Assembly: GCA_964537955.1 (NCBI GenBank)
Contig: CAZICY010000004.1
Coordinates: 1-64,000, forward strand
DNA from: Mxb001 sp964537955
Lineage (GTDB): Bacteria > Actinomycetota > Actinomycetes > S36-B12
Direction of reading: 5' to 3'
DNA: 64,000 bases
Shown here one piece after another: positions 1 to 8,108 of the stretch (within the stretch, counting starts at the first letter, position 1; the number at the start of each line of letters is the position of its first letter). The notes under the pieces are model-generated. The model was not told the DNA's origin and searched no databases. It saw only the letters and a list, made by a program, of their open reading frames with translations. A program made the position numbers and the translations under genes.

Positions 1-494
1 GAGCGCAGGTCCTGGTAGCGCGGCTCGGCCATCTTGAGCTTGCTCGGCAGGTTGACCCAGAGCTGGAGGCCGTGGAAGAGGCCGCCGCTCACGACCAGGT
101 GCTCCGGTGGCTTCTCGATGTGGAGGATGCCCGCGCCCGCAGTCATCCACTGCGTGTCACCGTTGGTGATGACGCCGCCACCACCGTGCGAGTCAGCGTG
201 CTCGAAGATGCCGTCGATGATGTAGGTGACGGTCTCGAATCCGCGGTGCGGATGCCACGGCGTGCCCTTCGGCTCACCAGGCGCGTACTCCACCTCGCCC
301 ATCTGGTCCATCATGATGAAGGGGTCGAGTGCGCGGAGGTCGATGCCTGCAAAGGCACGGCGGACGGGGAAGCCTTCACCCTCGAAGCCGCGCGGTGCAG
401 TAGTGATCGAGACGACCGGACGATCCTTGAGCGAGGGATCGGGCTGCGCGACGCGCGGCAGCGTCAGTGGATTGTCGACGGTCACGGCGGGCAT
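1..494 (-). CDS. Pirin family protein (N-terminal part, runs off window)
   Basis: Translating the minus strand from ATG 494 gives an open frame to base 1, so the C-terminus lies outside the window. It carries the pirin cupin signature: HPHRGFETVTYI, then HADSHGG, then TQWMTAGAGILHIE, with the His/His/Glu positions that bind the metal in pirins, and LFHGLQLWVNLP. Pirins are cupin proteins; some oxidise quercetin, others act as redox-linked regulators, and the sequence does not decide which. The gene diverges from a DODA-type ring-cleavage dioxygenase, with a palindrome between the two starts. That pairing suggests an aromatic/quinone-responsive unit (inference). Confidence 0.93.
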   Translation of the reverse strand, partial: MPAVTVDNPLTLPRVAQPDPSLKDRPVVSITTAPRGFEGEGFPVRRAFAGIDLRALDPFIMMDQMGEVEYAPGEPKGTPWHPHRGFETVTYIIDGIFEHADSHGGGGVITNGDTQWMTAGAGILHIEKPPEHLVVSGGLFHGLQLWVNLPSKLKMAEPRYQDLR

Positions 495-511
495 GGGATC
501 CTCCGAGCAGT

Positions 512-529
512 TAGTTGAGCGTTGAACTA
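512..529. promoter_or_regulatory. Palindromic operator, MarR-like
   Basis: The 18-bp sequence TAGTTGAGCGTTGAACTA is an inverted repeat with seven of nine pairs matched and perfect TAGTT/AACTA arms. It sits between the divergent pirin (start 494) and dioxygenase (start 548 or later) genes. MarR-family regulators of pirin, dioxygenase and quinone-response genes often use sites of this shape. No regulator gene is present next to it in this window, so the cognate protein is unknown. Confidence 0.5.
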
Positions 530-547
530 TATGTTACCCTCATTTCC

Positions 548-1369
548 ATGGATGTCCAGTCGACGGCCGCGGGCCTCGCCGGTGAGGGGAACGCCGGCAC
601 GCGCATGCCCGCGCTCTATCTGGGCCACGGTGCCCCGCCGCTCCTCGACGACGCGCTGTGGACCCGGGAGCTAGCGGATTGGGCTAGCGCGCTCCCCCGC
701 CCGCGCGGCATCGTCATCCTCAGCGCTCACTGGGAAGCCGCACCGCTGGCCATCTCGGCCGCCGCTGCGGGCACCCCGCTGGTCTACGACTTCACCGGCT
801 TCCCCGAGCACTACTACCGGATGACCTACTCCACCCCCGACGCCTCGGCGCTCGCCGCGCTCGTGCGCTCGGTGCTGCCTGACACGCAGGAGCTCTACGA
901 GCACACCTCGCGCGGCCTCGATCACGGTGCGTGGGTGCCGCTCAAGGTGATGTACCCGGAGGCCGATATCCCCGTCATCCAGATGTCGCTCCCGGCGCGC
1001 GATCCGCAGGCCCTGCTCGAGCTCGGCCGTCGCCTGCAGCCGCTGCGCGACCGCGGCATCCTGCTCATCGGCTCCGGCTTCCTCACTCACGGCCTGCCCT
1101 TCCTCACCGACTGGTCGACCGGTGCCACGCCGCCCGGATGGTCGGTGGACTTCGACGCGTGGGCGGCCGATGCGCTCGCGCGCGGCGATGTCGATGAGCT
1201 CGCGCGCTTCCACCAGGCTCCGGGCATGCCCTACGCCCATCCCACGGTCGAGCACTTCACGCCGATCTTCGTGACGCTCGGTGCGTCCAGCGATCCCGAG
1301 GCCGCCCCCGAGACGACGATCACCGGCTCCTTCTACGGCCTGAGCAAGCGCTCCTTCCAGGTCGCTTGA
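548..1369 (+). CDS. DODA-type extradiol aromatic ring-opening dioxygenase
   Basis: The 273-residue protein matches the LigB/DODA (4,5-DOPA dioxygenase-like) family: LYLGHGAPPLL near the N-terminus, ILSAHWE, a central DHGAWVPLKVMYP and GSGFLTHGLP. The His residues in the first, second and last motifs are the family's metal ligands. Members open dihydroxylated aromatic rings using Fe or Zn; the natural substrate cannot be told. A TTG at 515 in the same frame would lie inside the palindrome, so ATG 548 is preferred. ATG 605, which begins MPALYLGHGAPP, is the shortest form matching typical family N-termini. The divergent pirin partner suggests joint control. Confidence 0.88.
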   Translation: MDVQSTAAGLAGEGNAGTRMPALYLGHGAPPLLDDALWTRELADWASALPRPRGIVILSAHWEAAPLAISAAAAGTPLVYDFTGFPEHYYRMTYSTPDASALAALVRSVLPDTQELYEHTSRGLDHGAWVPLKVMYPEADIPVIQMSLPARDPQALLELGRRLQPLRDRGILLIGSGFLTHGLPFLTDWSTGATPPGWSVDFDAWAADALARGDVDELARFHQAPGMPYAHPTVEHFTPIFVTLGASSDPEAAPETTITGSFYGLSKRSFQVA

Positions 1370-1381
1370 GACACTGGGCGC

Positions 1382-1858
1382 GTGGAGTTCCCGCGCGTCG
1401 ATGGTCGCTCGCTGGCCGGCAGTGACATCGCCCTTCCCGGTGACCTGCCGGCCCCGCGCACTCTCGCGCTGCTCGCCTTCCAGCAGCGGCATCAAGGCTG
1501 CGTCGACCGGTGGATCGCGCGCGCGGAGGCGGCCGGCGTACCCGGATCTCCCGTCGACATGACGGCAACCGACGAGACCTGCGTGGTCGAGATCCCCGTG
1601 CTCTCCACGCGCTGGAAGCTCGGGCGCGGCTTCATCGACGGCGGCATGGCATCGAGCATCAAGATTCCACGCGTGCTCGCTCGCACCATCACCGTCTACA
1701 CCGACGTGTCGGCCTTCCAGAAACTGCTGGGGATCCCGGGATCGGAAGAGGTCCAGGCCTGCGTCGTCACTCCCGAGGGGCAGGTGCTCGCACGGGTGCC
1801 GGGTGAGCCGACCGATTCGGCCTGGGAGGTCATCGCGCAGGCCCTGCGCGCGGACTAG
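1382..1858 (+). CDS. Hypothetical protein, possible thioredoxin-like fold
   Basis: This 158-residue cytosolic protein starts at GTG 1382, 12 bases after the dioxygenase stop, so the two are probably co-transcribed. No signal peptide or membrane segment is visible. The alternation LPAPRTLALLAFQ, then VYTDVSAFQKLLG, then VQACVVTPEGQVLAR resembles a peroxiredoxin/thioredoxin-like strand-helix order. A CxxC motif is absent; Cys is present only singly. I do not recognise a named family, and a redox role is only a guess from fold-like appearance and the oxygenase neighbour. Confidence 0.6.
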   Translation: MEFPRVDGRSLAGSDIALPGDLPAPRTLALLAFQQRHQGCVDRWIARAEAAGVPGSPVDMTATDETCVVEIPVLSTRWKLGRGFIDGGMASSIKIPRVLARTITVYTDVSAFQKLLGIPGSEEVQACVVTPEGQVLARVPGEPTDSAWEVIAQALRAD

Positions 1859-1880
1859 CCCGGGGCTACGGCAGCAGTTC

Positions 1881-2540
1881 CTACGGCGGCAGGGTTCCTA
1901 CGACGCGCAGGGTGCCGTCGGCGCGCGCCTGCACCACCACGCCCTGGCCCGAGGCTGGCGCCACCCCGGTGAGGTCGGTGATGTTGACCTGGTGTCCCAC
2001 GAGCACGAGCACACCGCGCTCGCCGCGATGTCGGTCGATGAGCGTGCGCACCTGCGCCGTGCGGCGGGCCGCGACGGAATCGGAGACGGTGAAGCTGGAG
2101 TCCAGCGCGGGGTAGGCGCTCACCTTGCCGACGGCGAGAAGGCGGGCGGTATCGCGTGAGCGGCACCAGCGACTAGTGAGCACGCGGTCGACCGGCATGC
2201 GCTCCCTGCGCCACTGGGCCCCGATGGCGATGGCCTGGCGGCGGCCCTCGGCCGACAGATTGCGCTGGGTCGAGCAGTCGCCGAGCCGGAAGCCTGCGGG
2301 ATCCCCCGAGCCGGGCGCGAGCGCGTGACGCAGGAGGACGGTGTACCCGCGGCCGGTGCGCAGCCGATCCCAGATGTCCGCGCGCGGCGTGATGCGCCGG
2401 TCGGTGGACAGCGCGTGCCCGGACGCCGCCGCCGCGGACACATCGAGGTCTGAGTGTGCGCGTGCGCCGGGTGCCACGAGAAGCGTGGCCATGACGGTCG
2501 CGACTGCCAGCGCCCACGTGAGGCTGCGCCTGGTGACCAC
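1881..2540 (-). CDS. Secreted histidine phosphatase family protein
   Basis: The protein has a cleavable-looking signal peptide (RRSLTWALAVATVMATLLVA, then GARA) followed by histidine-phosphatase (phosphoglycerate-mutase superfamily) landmarks. These are LLRHALAPG, with the phospho-accepting His in a Leu-Arg-His context, GDCSTQRNLSAEGRRQA, SRWCRSRDTA and LVGHQVNITDLTG, with the second catalytic His. The frame extends upstream to 2585, but that would overlap the neighbouring gene. GTG 2540 is chosen because GAGGTG lies just upstream. It follows the YczE-like gene, whose TGA ends at 2548, so translation is probably coupled. Export implies a periplasmic or cell-surface phosphatase; the substrate is unknown. 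Confidence 0.82.
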   Translation of the reverse strand: MVTRRSLTWALAVATVMATLLVAPGARAHSDLDVSAAAASGHALSTDRRITPRADIWDRLRTGRGYTVLLRHALAPGSGDPAGFRLGDCSTQRNLSAEGRRQAIAIGAQWRRERMPVDRVLTSRWCRSRDTARLLAVGKVSAYPALDSSFTVSDSVAARRTAQVRTLIDRHRGERGVLVLVGHQVNITDLTGVAPASGQGVVVQARADGTLRVVGTLPP

Positions 2541-2547
2541 GCTCACC

Positions 2548-3210
2548 TCATGCGGGGCGATCGTGGGCCGGATCGTGGTGCACATGCCGCTTCACGTGCG
2601 GGAGCACGCGGTTGAGTGCGATGGGCACGGCGATGAGGATGATGATGGTGCCGATGCCCCAGGAGCCGCCCAGCACGATGGCGCTCAGCAGAGCGATCGC
2701 GTCCACCGTCAATCGGCCGAAGCCGAGCGAGCGGCCGGTGCGGAAGGCAATCGCTCGCACGACCTGGTCGTAAGGGCTCGTGCCGAGGTCGGACGCGAAG
2801 ATCCCCATGATGCCGGCGCAGAAGAGCAGCAGGCCCACGACCCACAACGCGAGGCGCGCGGCCAGCGCCCAGTCAGGGGCGTCGGCCGCGTCGAGCACCA
2901 CGCGCGTGAGGTCGACCACGACGGCAATGCCGACAAAGGAGATGAGGGTGCCGATCGCAGGCTTGATGCCGAGCGCCCAGGCCATCAGCACCATGAGGAT
3001 GCTGGCAAGGAAGAGGGTGGTCCCCACCGTCAGTCCGCTGGCACGAGACAGGCCGGTGAACATCGCATCAGGAGGTGCGACGCCGAATCCACCGTCGATC
3101 ATCATGGCGAGGCCGACGCCCACCAGAACGACGCCGAGGAGCAGGGCCGCCCAGGCGCGCGGATTGCGCAGGGGAGTAGCCGGAATCGACGCCGTGGGTA
3201 TCACCAGCAA
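2548..3210 (-). CDS. YczE/YitT-like integral membrane protein
   Basis: This 220-residue protein has about five hydrophobic segments and the YczE-type arrangement: AWAALLLGVVLVGVGLAMMI, GFGVAPPDAMFTGLS, then a second half with CAGIMGIFASDLGTSPYDQV and GRLTVDAIALL. The repeated G-x-G-x-x-P-x-D pattern is typical of the family. YczE-like proteins are membrane proteins of unknown activity, sometimes next to 4'-phosphopantetheinyl transferases or regulators; none is present here. The start is uncertain: TTG 3210 gives the longest form and a GTG lies six bases further in. It is followed directly by the histidine phosphatase gene. Confidence 0.78.
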   Translation of the reverse strand: MLVIPTASIPATPLRNPRAWAALLLGVVLVGVGLAMMIDGGFGVAPPDAMFTGLSRASGLTVGTTLFLASILMVLMAWALGIKPAIGTLISFVGIAVVVDLTRVVLDAADAPDWALAARLALWVVGLLLFCAGIMGIFASDLGTSPYDQVVRAIAFRTGRSLGFGRLTVDAIALLSAIVLGGSWGIGTIIILIAVPIALNRVLPHVKRHVHHDPAHDRPA

Positions 3211-3289
3211 AGCGTAGGGCCCGGGTGAACCCTCGGCTCAGCGGCACGCGGCCCTTCCGCTCGGGCGTCTCCTGCGGCACTATCTGCCC

Positions 3290-4648
3290 ATGTCCACCAT
3301 CGAGGCCTTCGACCCGCCCGAGGTCCGGCGACGCGAGCAGCGCGGCTGGTACTTCTACGACTGGGCGGCTTCCGCCTTCTCCACCACCGTCGGCACCGTC
3401 TTCCTCGGGCCCTACCTCACCGAGATCGCAAAGTCGGCGCAGGAGCAGGGCGAGCAGATCACGCTGCTTGGCCTCATCCCGGTTACCGCCGAGTCCTACG
3501 TCCCCTACGGCGTGGCCGTATCCGTCATCGCCCAGCTCATCCTCATGCCGATCGTCGGCGCGATCGCCGACACAGCGAAGTCCAAGAAGTCGGTCATGGG
3601 TCTCTTCGCCTACATCGGTGCCTTCGCCACGATGGGCATGTTCTTCCTCCAGGGCGACAACTACCAGCTCGGCGGCATCCTCTTCATCGTCGCCAACGCG
3701 GCCTTCGGTGCTGCCCTGGTCGTCTACAACTCCTTCCTTCCCGAGATCGCCACACCGGAGGAGCGGGACGGCGTGTCGTCACGCGCGTGGGCGATGGGCT
3801 ATGTCGGCGGCATCATCCTGCTCGTTGCCAACCTCGTTCTCTTCCTCGGCCATGAGAGCTTCGGCGTCAGCGAGACCATGGCCGTCCGGATTGCGCTCTT
3901 CTCCGCAGGAGCGTGGTGGGCGCTCTTCACGCTCATCCCGCTCGCGCGCCTGCGCAATCGGCCCAATGCGCTCGCGGCCGAGGTGACGGCCAGCGGCGAG
4001 CGTCGGGGCGTGGGCCTGCGGCAGTTGGTGCACACCATGCGCGATCTGCGGCGCTACCCCGTGGCGCTGCTCTTCGTTGTCGCGTTCTTCTTCTACAACG
4101 ACGGCATCCAGACGGTCATCGCTCTCTCAGCTACCTATGCCAGCCAGGAGCTCGGCCTCGAGACGACCATCATCATCGTCGCCGTACTCATCGTTCAGGC
4201 CGTCGGGATTGCGGGAGCACTGCTGCTGGGGCGCGCTGCGCGGCGCTTCACGGCCAAGAAGGTCGTGCTCTTCAGCCTCGTGCTATGGACGCTCGTGCTC
4301 GTCGTCGCCTTCCTGCTGCCGGCGGGCTCGAGCCTGCCCTTCCTCTTCCTCGCGGCCTTCATCGGCTTCGTGCTCGGCGGGAGCCAGGCGCTCTCGCGCT
4401 CGCTCTTCGCGCAGCTCGTGCCGCGCGATCGCGAGGCCGAGTACTTCTCGTTCTACGAGATCTCCGGGAGTGCCAGCTCCCTGCTCGGCCCGTTGATCTT
4501 CGGTCTGACCCTGCAGTTCCTCGGGTCCTACCGCTACGCGATCCTCGCGCTGGTGTTCTTCTTCATCGTCGGGGGCATCCTGCTCTCGCGCGTCGACATG
4601 AAGAAGGGCGTCGAGGACGTCGAGGCCGGCGGACGTCAGCCCGCCTGA
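3290..4648 (+). CDS. UMF1/Atg22-type major facilitator transporter
   Basis: This 452-residue protein has about 12 membrane segments. The N-terminal WYFYDWAASAFSTTVGTVFL followed by GPYLTEI is the diagnostic start of the UMF1 (Atg22-like) branch of the major facilitator superfamily. Other landmarks are DTAKSKK in the cytoplasmic loop after helix 2 and FFFYNDGIQTV in the second half. Fungal Atg22 exports amino acids from the vacuole; the substrate of bacterial members is not settled. ATG 3290 is preceded by weak spacing but gives the family's usual start. The C-terminal tail (KKGVEDVEAGG) is charged and cytoplasmic. Confidence 0.9.
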   Translation: MSTIEAFDPPEVRRREQRGWYFYDWAASAFSTTVGTVFLGPYLTEIAKSAQEQGEQITLLGLIPVTAESYVPYGVAVSVIAQLILMPIVGAIADTAKSKKSVMGLFAYIGAFATMGMFFLQGDNYQLGGILFIVANAAFGAALVVYNSFLPEIATPEERDGVSSRAWAMGYVGGIILLVANLVLFLGHESFGVSETMAVRIALFSAGAWWALFTLIPLARLRNRPNALAAEVTASGERRGVGLRQLVHTMRDLRRYPVALLFVVAFFFYNDGIQTVIALSATYASQELGLETTIIIVAVLIVQAVGIAGALLLGRAARRFTAKKVVLFSLVLWTLVLVVAFLLPAGSSLPFLFLAAFIGFVLGGSQALSRSLFAQLVPRDREAEYFSFYEISGSASSLLGPLIFGLTLQFLGSYRYAILALVFFFIVGGILLSRVDMKKGVEDVEAGGRQPA

Positions 4649-4711
4649 TGCGGGCTGAGTCCCCGGGTGCCCGGCTGCACGCCGCCTGACCCGCGTCCCC
4701 CGGCCCCGAAC

Positions 4712-4771
4712 GGAGCTGAACTTCGGGCGGAAGGTGCCGCGAGACGGCACTTTTGGCCCAAAGTTCCGAGC
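4712..4771. repeat. Imperfect long hairpin downstream of the UMF1 transporter
   Basis: Arms GAACTTCGGGC and GCCCAAAGTTC flank an inner GGTGCCG/CGGCAC stem with a small CGAGA loop, so the whole segment can fold into one interrupted hairpin. It lies 60 bases after the transporter stop and 80 bases before the next gene on the same strand. A terminator or a leader structure for the downstream secreted protein are both possible. No T-run follows. Confidence 0.45.
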
Positions 4772-4854
4772 ACAGGGCGACATCGCAGGGCGCCAGGCTC
4801 CACACTGGCCCCTGGTGGCGTCGCCCCAGGCGCTGACCACGGCGGAGGTCCTCC

Positions 4855-6183
4855 ATGAAATCCGGTCGCCCCGTTGTCGCGGCATTCCTGGCCGCGGTGC
4901 TCGCGGCAGGGCTGAGCGCTGCCCTTCTGGCTGCCCCTGCTCAGGCGGCCTCCTTGGTGGGCAAGCCCTGCCCCAAGGCCGGCATGACGACGGGTGACGG
5001 CCCCGGGCGCACCGTGGTCTGCACGCGGATGAAGAAGGGCCCGAAGAAGGGCAAGCTCATCTGGCAGTTGTCGAAGACTCCGAATCCCGGTCCAGGCCCG
5101 AATCCCGGTCCAGGCCCGGGTCCGGGACCAGGCCCGGGTCCGGGACCAGGCCCTGACTGCACCACGCGTCCGGTGTTCACGAAGGATTTCATCTCGCCCG
5201 AGCAGGTGCAGGTGGTCGTACCCATCGGTGAGCAGACGGCATTCGGCGGGGTCCTCTCGGTGCGCTCCTATGTGCATTCGAAGCCGGAGCTTGATGGACA
5301 GCGGCTACCGCTCTACGCGCCCGTCGACATGACCCTCACGCAGGCTGCTTACTACAACATCAGTACGGACCCGACGTACAAGCCGGAGTACTCCCTCTTC
5401 TTCGACGTGGGATGCGGCGTGCAGCTGCAGCTCTATCACGTGAAGGGAGTGGTCGGAGCCGTGGCGAGTGTCGTGCCCAAAGAGCCTGTCCCCTCCAGCG
5501 CGGGGCAGCCCGTGACGCCCACACGTCTCAAGGCGGGCGAGCAGATCGGGTGGTTCCAGGGAGAGGCTGGCAAGAGCGTCGCTTTCGACTTCCGCGTCGA
5601 GGACTCCGGCCGCACCAACACGTTCATCAATCAGGCCCGCTTCACGTCATCTCCCGGCGCATCGGGCGAACTCCACGCCGTCTGCCCCTACGACTTCTAC
5701 GCCGGTGCTCAGCGCGAGCGCTGGCTAGCGAAGCTGGGTGCTCCCTCGAGCGATCCCGTTCCAGGCACGGCGTGCGGGACGATCAACCAAGGCAAGGCGG
5801 GCACGGCGCAGGGCATGTGGTTCTTCGCCGATGCCAAGGTCAATGACCTCACCTACCGCGGGGACACGTGGAGTGATGGCATGCCCGCCGGGCAGTACCA
5901 GTCCCAGGTCATCTTCTCAGTGGACCCGGGAGGAACCGTGCGCATCGGCGGGCTCAATGCCCGAGCCCCGATGGGCCAGATGATGATCAGCACGTTCGGG
6001 CCAGGATCTGACACGTGGAAGCACCCGCAGTCCGTCGGCGCGGGTGCCGAGCACTGCTGGTCCAACTCCAGTCAGTCGGTGAAGGTCCGTCTCTCCGCGG
6101 ACGGAGCATCCCTGACCGCGGTCGTCGGGACAGGGGCGTGCGCGACGCTGGACCTCGCCCGTGGCCAGACGTACGTGAGGTAG
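4855..6183 (+). CDS. Secreted protein with Cys-pair domain and Pro-Gly linker
   Basis: A signal peptide (to about residue 32, ending AAPAQAA) leads into a short domain with GKPCPKAG and RTVVCTRMKKG, a small two-Cys module common at the N-terminus of exported actinobacterial proteins. A Pro-Gly/Pro-Asn-Pro-Gly linker follows (about bases 5087-5154), then a roughly 340-residue C-terminal region. That region starts CTTRPVFTKDF and contains VVPIGEQTAFGG, YSLFFDVGCGVQLQLYH and a Cys-rich C-terminus. The linker DNA is a run of near-identical CCAGGCCCGGGTCCGGGA units and may vary in length. No enzyme motif is recognised. GTCCTCC ATG gives a weak ribosome site. A surface or matrix protein is plausible. 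Confidence 0.72.
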   Translation: MKSGRPVVAAFLAAVLAAGLSAALLAAPAQAASLVGKPCPKAGMTTGDGPGRTVVCTRMKKGPKKGKLIWQLSKTPNPGPGPNPGPGPGPGPGPGPGPGPDCTTRPVFTKDFISPEQVQVVVPIGEQTAFGGVLSVRSYVHSKPELDGQRLPLYAPVDMTLTQAAYYNISTDPTYKPEYSLFFDVGCGVQLQLYHVKGVVGAVASVVPKEPVPSSAGQPVTPTRLKAGEQIGWFQGEAGKSVAFDFRVEDSGRTNTFINQARFTSSPGASGELHAVCPYDFYAGAQRERWLAKLGAPSSDPVPGTACGTINQGKAGTAQGMWFFADAKVNDLTYRGDTWSDGMPAGQYQSQVIFSVDPGGTVRIGGLNARAPMGQMMISTFGPGSDTWKHPQSVGAGAEHCWSNSSQSVKVRLSADGASLTAVVGTGACATLDLARGQTYVR

Positions 6184-6228
6184 GCACACGCCCGGACCTG
6201 GCAGCGCGGCCCGGGCTAGGGTCGGGGG

Positions 6229-8094
6229 ATGCTGCGTCGCGTGGTTCCCGTCCTGACGGCGGCGGTCCTCACCGCAGGTGTCCTGGTCGCGCCGGGCGTG
6301 GCAGCACTCCCCGGTCAGGTCGTGGGCGCCGTCGTGGGCAGCCCCGCGAGCGAGCGGGGCGGACCGGACTCCTCGCTGCGCGCCCGACTCGCTTCGGCAC
6401 CCCACGTCGACACGCGCGCGGAGGATCCGGACGTCACCTTCCTCGTCGGCCTGCCGCGCGACAGCGATGCACTCCAGGCCGCCGCGCAGGAGCGATCCAC
6501 CCCGGGCAATCTGCTCTACCGCGACCATCCCTCGCTAGCGAATGCGGGCAAGACCTACGGCGCGAAGTCCAAGACGCTCACGCGGTTGCGCGCGTCCGCC
6601 ACGGCGCTGGGGATCGACGTCAAGGTCGATCCCGGTCGCATCCTCGCTCGCCTGACCGCACCCGTGTCGGTGTGGAACAAGGCATACGGCCTGCGCATGA
6701 GGGTGACGGAGCCGACACCGGGCAACCCCTACCGCATCTTCGCGATGCTCGACGGCGACGCCTACGCGAAGCCTCCGGCCAGCCTCGCCAGGAGTCTCGA
6801 GGAGAGCGTGCCCCTCGCCGCGGTCTACGTCCCCAGCGATGACCTCGTCGGTGTCGATCCCGATGATGTCGCTGAATTCGAGGCGACCCTCGCGTCGCCA
6901 GGGACGCCTGAGGCGTGGCCCCGCAACGCAGGCACCCTGCCCGCGGGCACCTGTGACGCACCTGCCCTGCGTGACCGCGCGGTCTTCGCGCCCGGCCAGA
7001 TCCAGGCCGCCTACGGCACGACGGCGCTCGCGGCCAAGGGCGTGCGCGGCAAGGGGGCGCGCCTCACCGTGATCTCCCTTGGCGGTGGCTACGACGCGGA
7101 CGACCTCGCTCGGGCCGCCGAGTGCTTCGGCTACCCCAATCCCCGCATCGACGTCGTCACAGGGACGGGCATCGACACGCCCTTCGTCAACGCCAGCGTC
7201 GAGACGCACCTGGACCTGATCACCGCATCCGCGGTCCTGCCGCAGACCGGTTCCCTCACGCTCCTGCAGGCGGTCAGCCCGCTCATCGGCATGACCGACG
7301 CGTTTGCGCGCATGCTCAACGGTGACGCCGTGCCGGATGTGGCCTCGCTCTCCTACGGCGTGTGCGAACGCGAATACGAGGAGGAGCTCACGTCCTTCGT
7401 CGGGCTCAACGAAGACCTCCTGCGCATGGCTGCCATCGTGGGCACCACGGTGGTCGTCGCCACGGGCGACAACGGCTCGTCGATGTGCGGCGCCACATTC
7501 GCCGAGGAGACCGGCGAAGCCTCGGTGTGGTACCCCGCGACATCCGCGTGGGTGACCGCGGTGGGCGGCACGCGCCTGGCGCTCAAGGCCGACAACACGC
7601 GCCGGTCCGAGCGCGTCTGGAACGACCTGCCCTACACGGGCAACTGGCCTGCACCCGGGCCTGCGGGCGCCGGTGGAGCGAGTGTCCTCATCGATCGTCC
7701 GTGGTGGCAGCCAGGGCCGACGACAATCGGACCGCGCACGGTGCCCGACGTTGCGCTCCTCGGGGCCATCCGCCCCGGCTGGCCGATCGTCTACGGGGGC
7801 AAGGTCTTCACCGTGGGAGGCACCAGCGGGGCCACGCCCTTCCTCGGCGCCAACCTGGCCGCGATGTCCGCCCATCAGCGCGCACGCGGATTCCCCAGCA
7901 TTGGATTCGCCAACGCCTGGTTCTACTCCGCCGCGGCCGGGAACAAGCCCGCCTTCGTCGACATCACGTCGGGGTCGAACGCCGTGCAGCTCGTCGGGTG
8001 CTGCTCGGCGTACCGCGGCTACGACATGGCGAGCGGGCTCGGCGCCCCCATCATGGACGGGCTCTACGCAACAATGCCGCGTCCTGCGGGCTGA
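6229..8094 (+). CDS. Sedolisin (S53) serine-carboxyl protease preproprotein
   Basis: The 621-residue protein has a signal peptide (residues 1-25), a pro-kumamolisin-type activation domain (about 60-200) and an S53 catalytic domain. The catalytic pair is in VETHLDL (Glu325, Asp329), the oxyanion Asp in ATGDNGS (Asp414), and the nucleophile in GGTSGATPF (Ser533). The C-terminal DITSGSN and GYDMASGLGAP resemble the family's calcium site. Sedolisins are secreted endopeptidases active at acid pH that mature by removing the propeptide. The Ser motif is GGTSGATP rather than the more common SGTSxxxP, but the key Ser is kept. It stands alone, between secreted and membrane protein genes. Confidence 0.9.
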   Translation: MLRRVVPVLTAAVLTAGVLVAPGVAALPGQVVGAVVGSPASERGGPDSSLRARLASAPHVDTRAEDPDVTFLVGLPRDSDALQAAAQERSTPGNLLYRDHPSLANAGKTYGAKSKTLTRLRASATALGIDVKVDPGRILARLTAPVSVWNKAYGLRMRVTEPTPGNPYRIFAMLDGDAYAKPPASLARSLEESVPLAAVYVPSDDLVGVDPDDVAEFEATLASPGTPEAWPRNAGTLPAGTCDAPALRDRAVFAPGQIQAAYGTTALAAKGVRGKGARLTVISLGGGYDADDLARAAECFGYPNPRIDVVTGTGIDTPFVNASVETHLDLITASAVLPQTGSLTLLQAVSPLIGMTDAFARMLNGDAVPDVASLSYGVCEREYEEELTSFVGLNEDLLRMAAIVGTTVVVATGDNGSSMCGATFAEETGEASVWYPATSAWVTAVGGTRLALKADNTRRSERVWNDLPYTGNWPAPGPAGAGGASVLIDRPWWQPGPTTIGPRTVPDVALLGAIRPGWPIVYGGKVFTVGGTSGATPFLGANLAAMSAHQRARGFPSIGFANAWFYSAAAGNKPAFVDITSGSNAVQLVGCCSAYRGYDMASGLGAPIMDGLYATMPRPAG

Positions 8095-8108
8095 GCCCTG
8101 CCATGTGG

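Noticed and set aside
515..547. TTG 515 as the start of the dioxygenase gene
   Set aside because: It lies inside the operator palindrome and adds residues not seen in the family. ATG 548 or 605 is more likely.
5087..5154. A second possible repeat array
   Set aside because: Short GC-rich units encode a Pro-Gly linker in frame; there are no spacers and no cas genes nearby.
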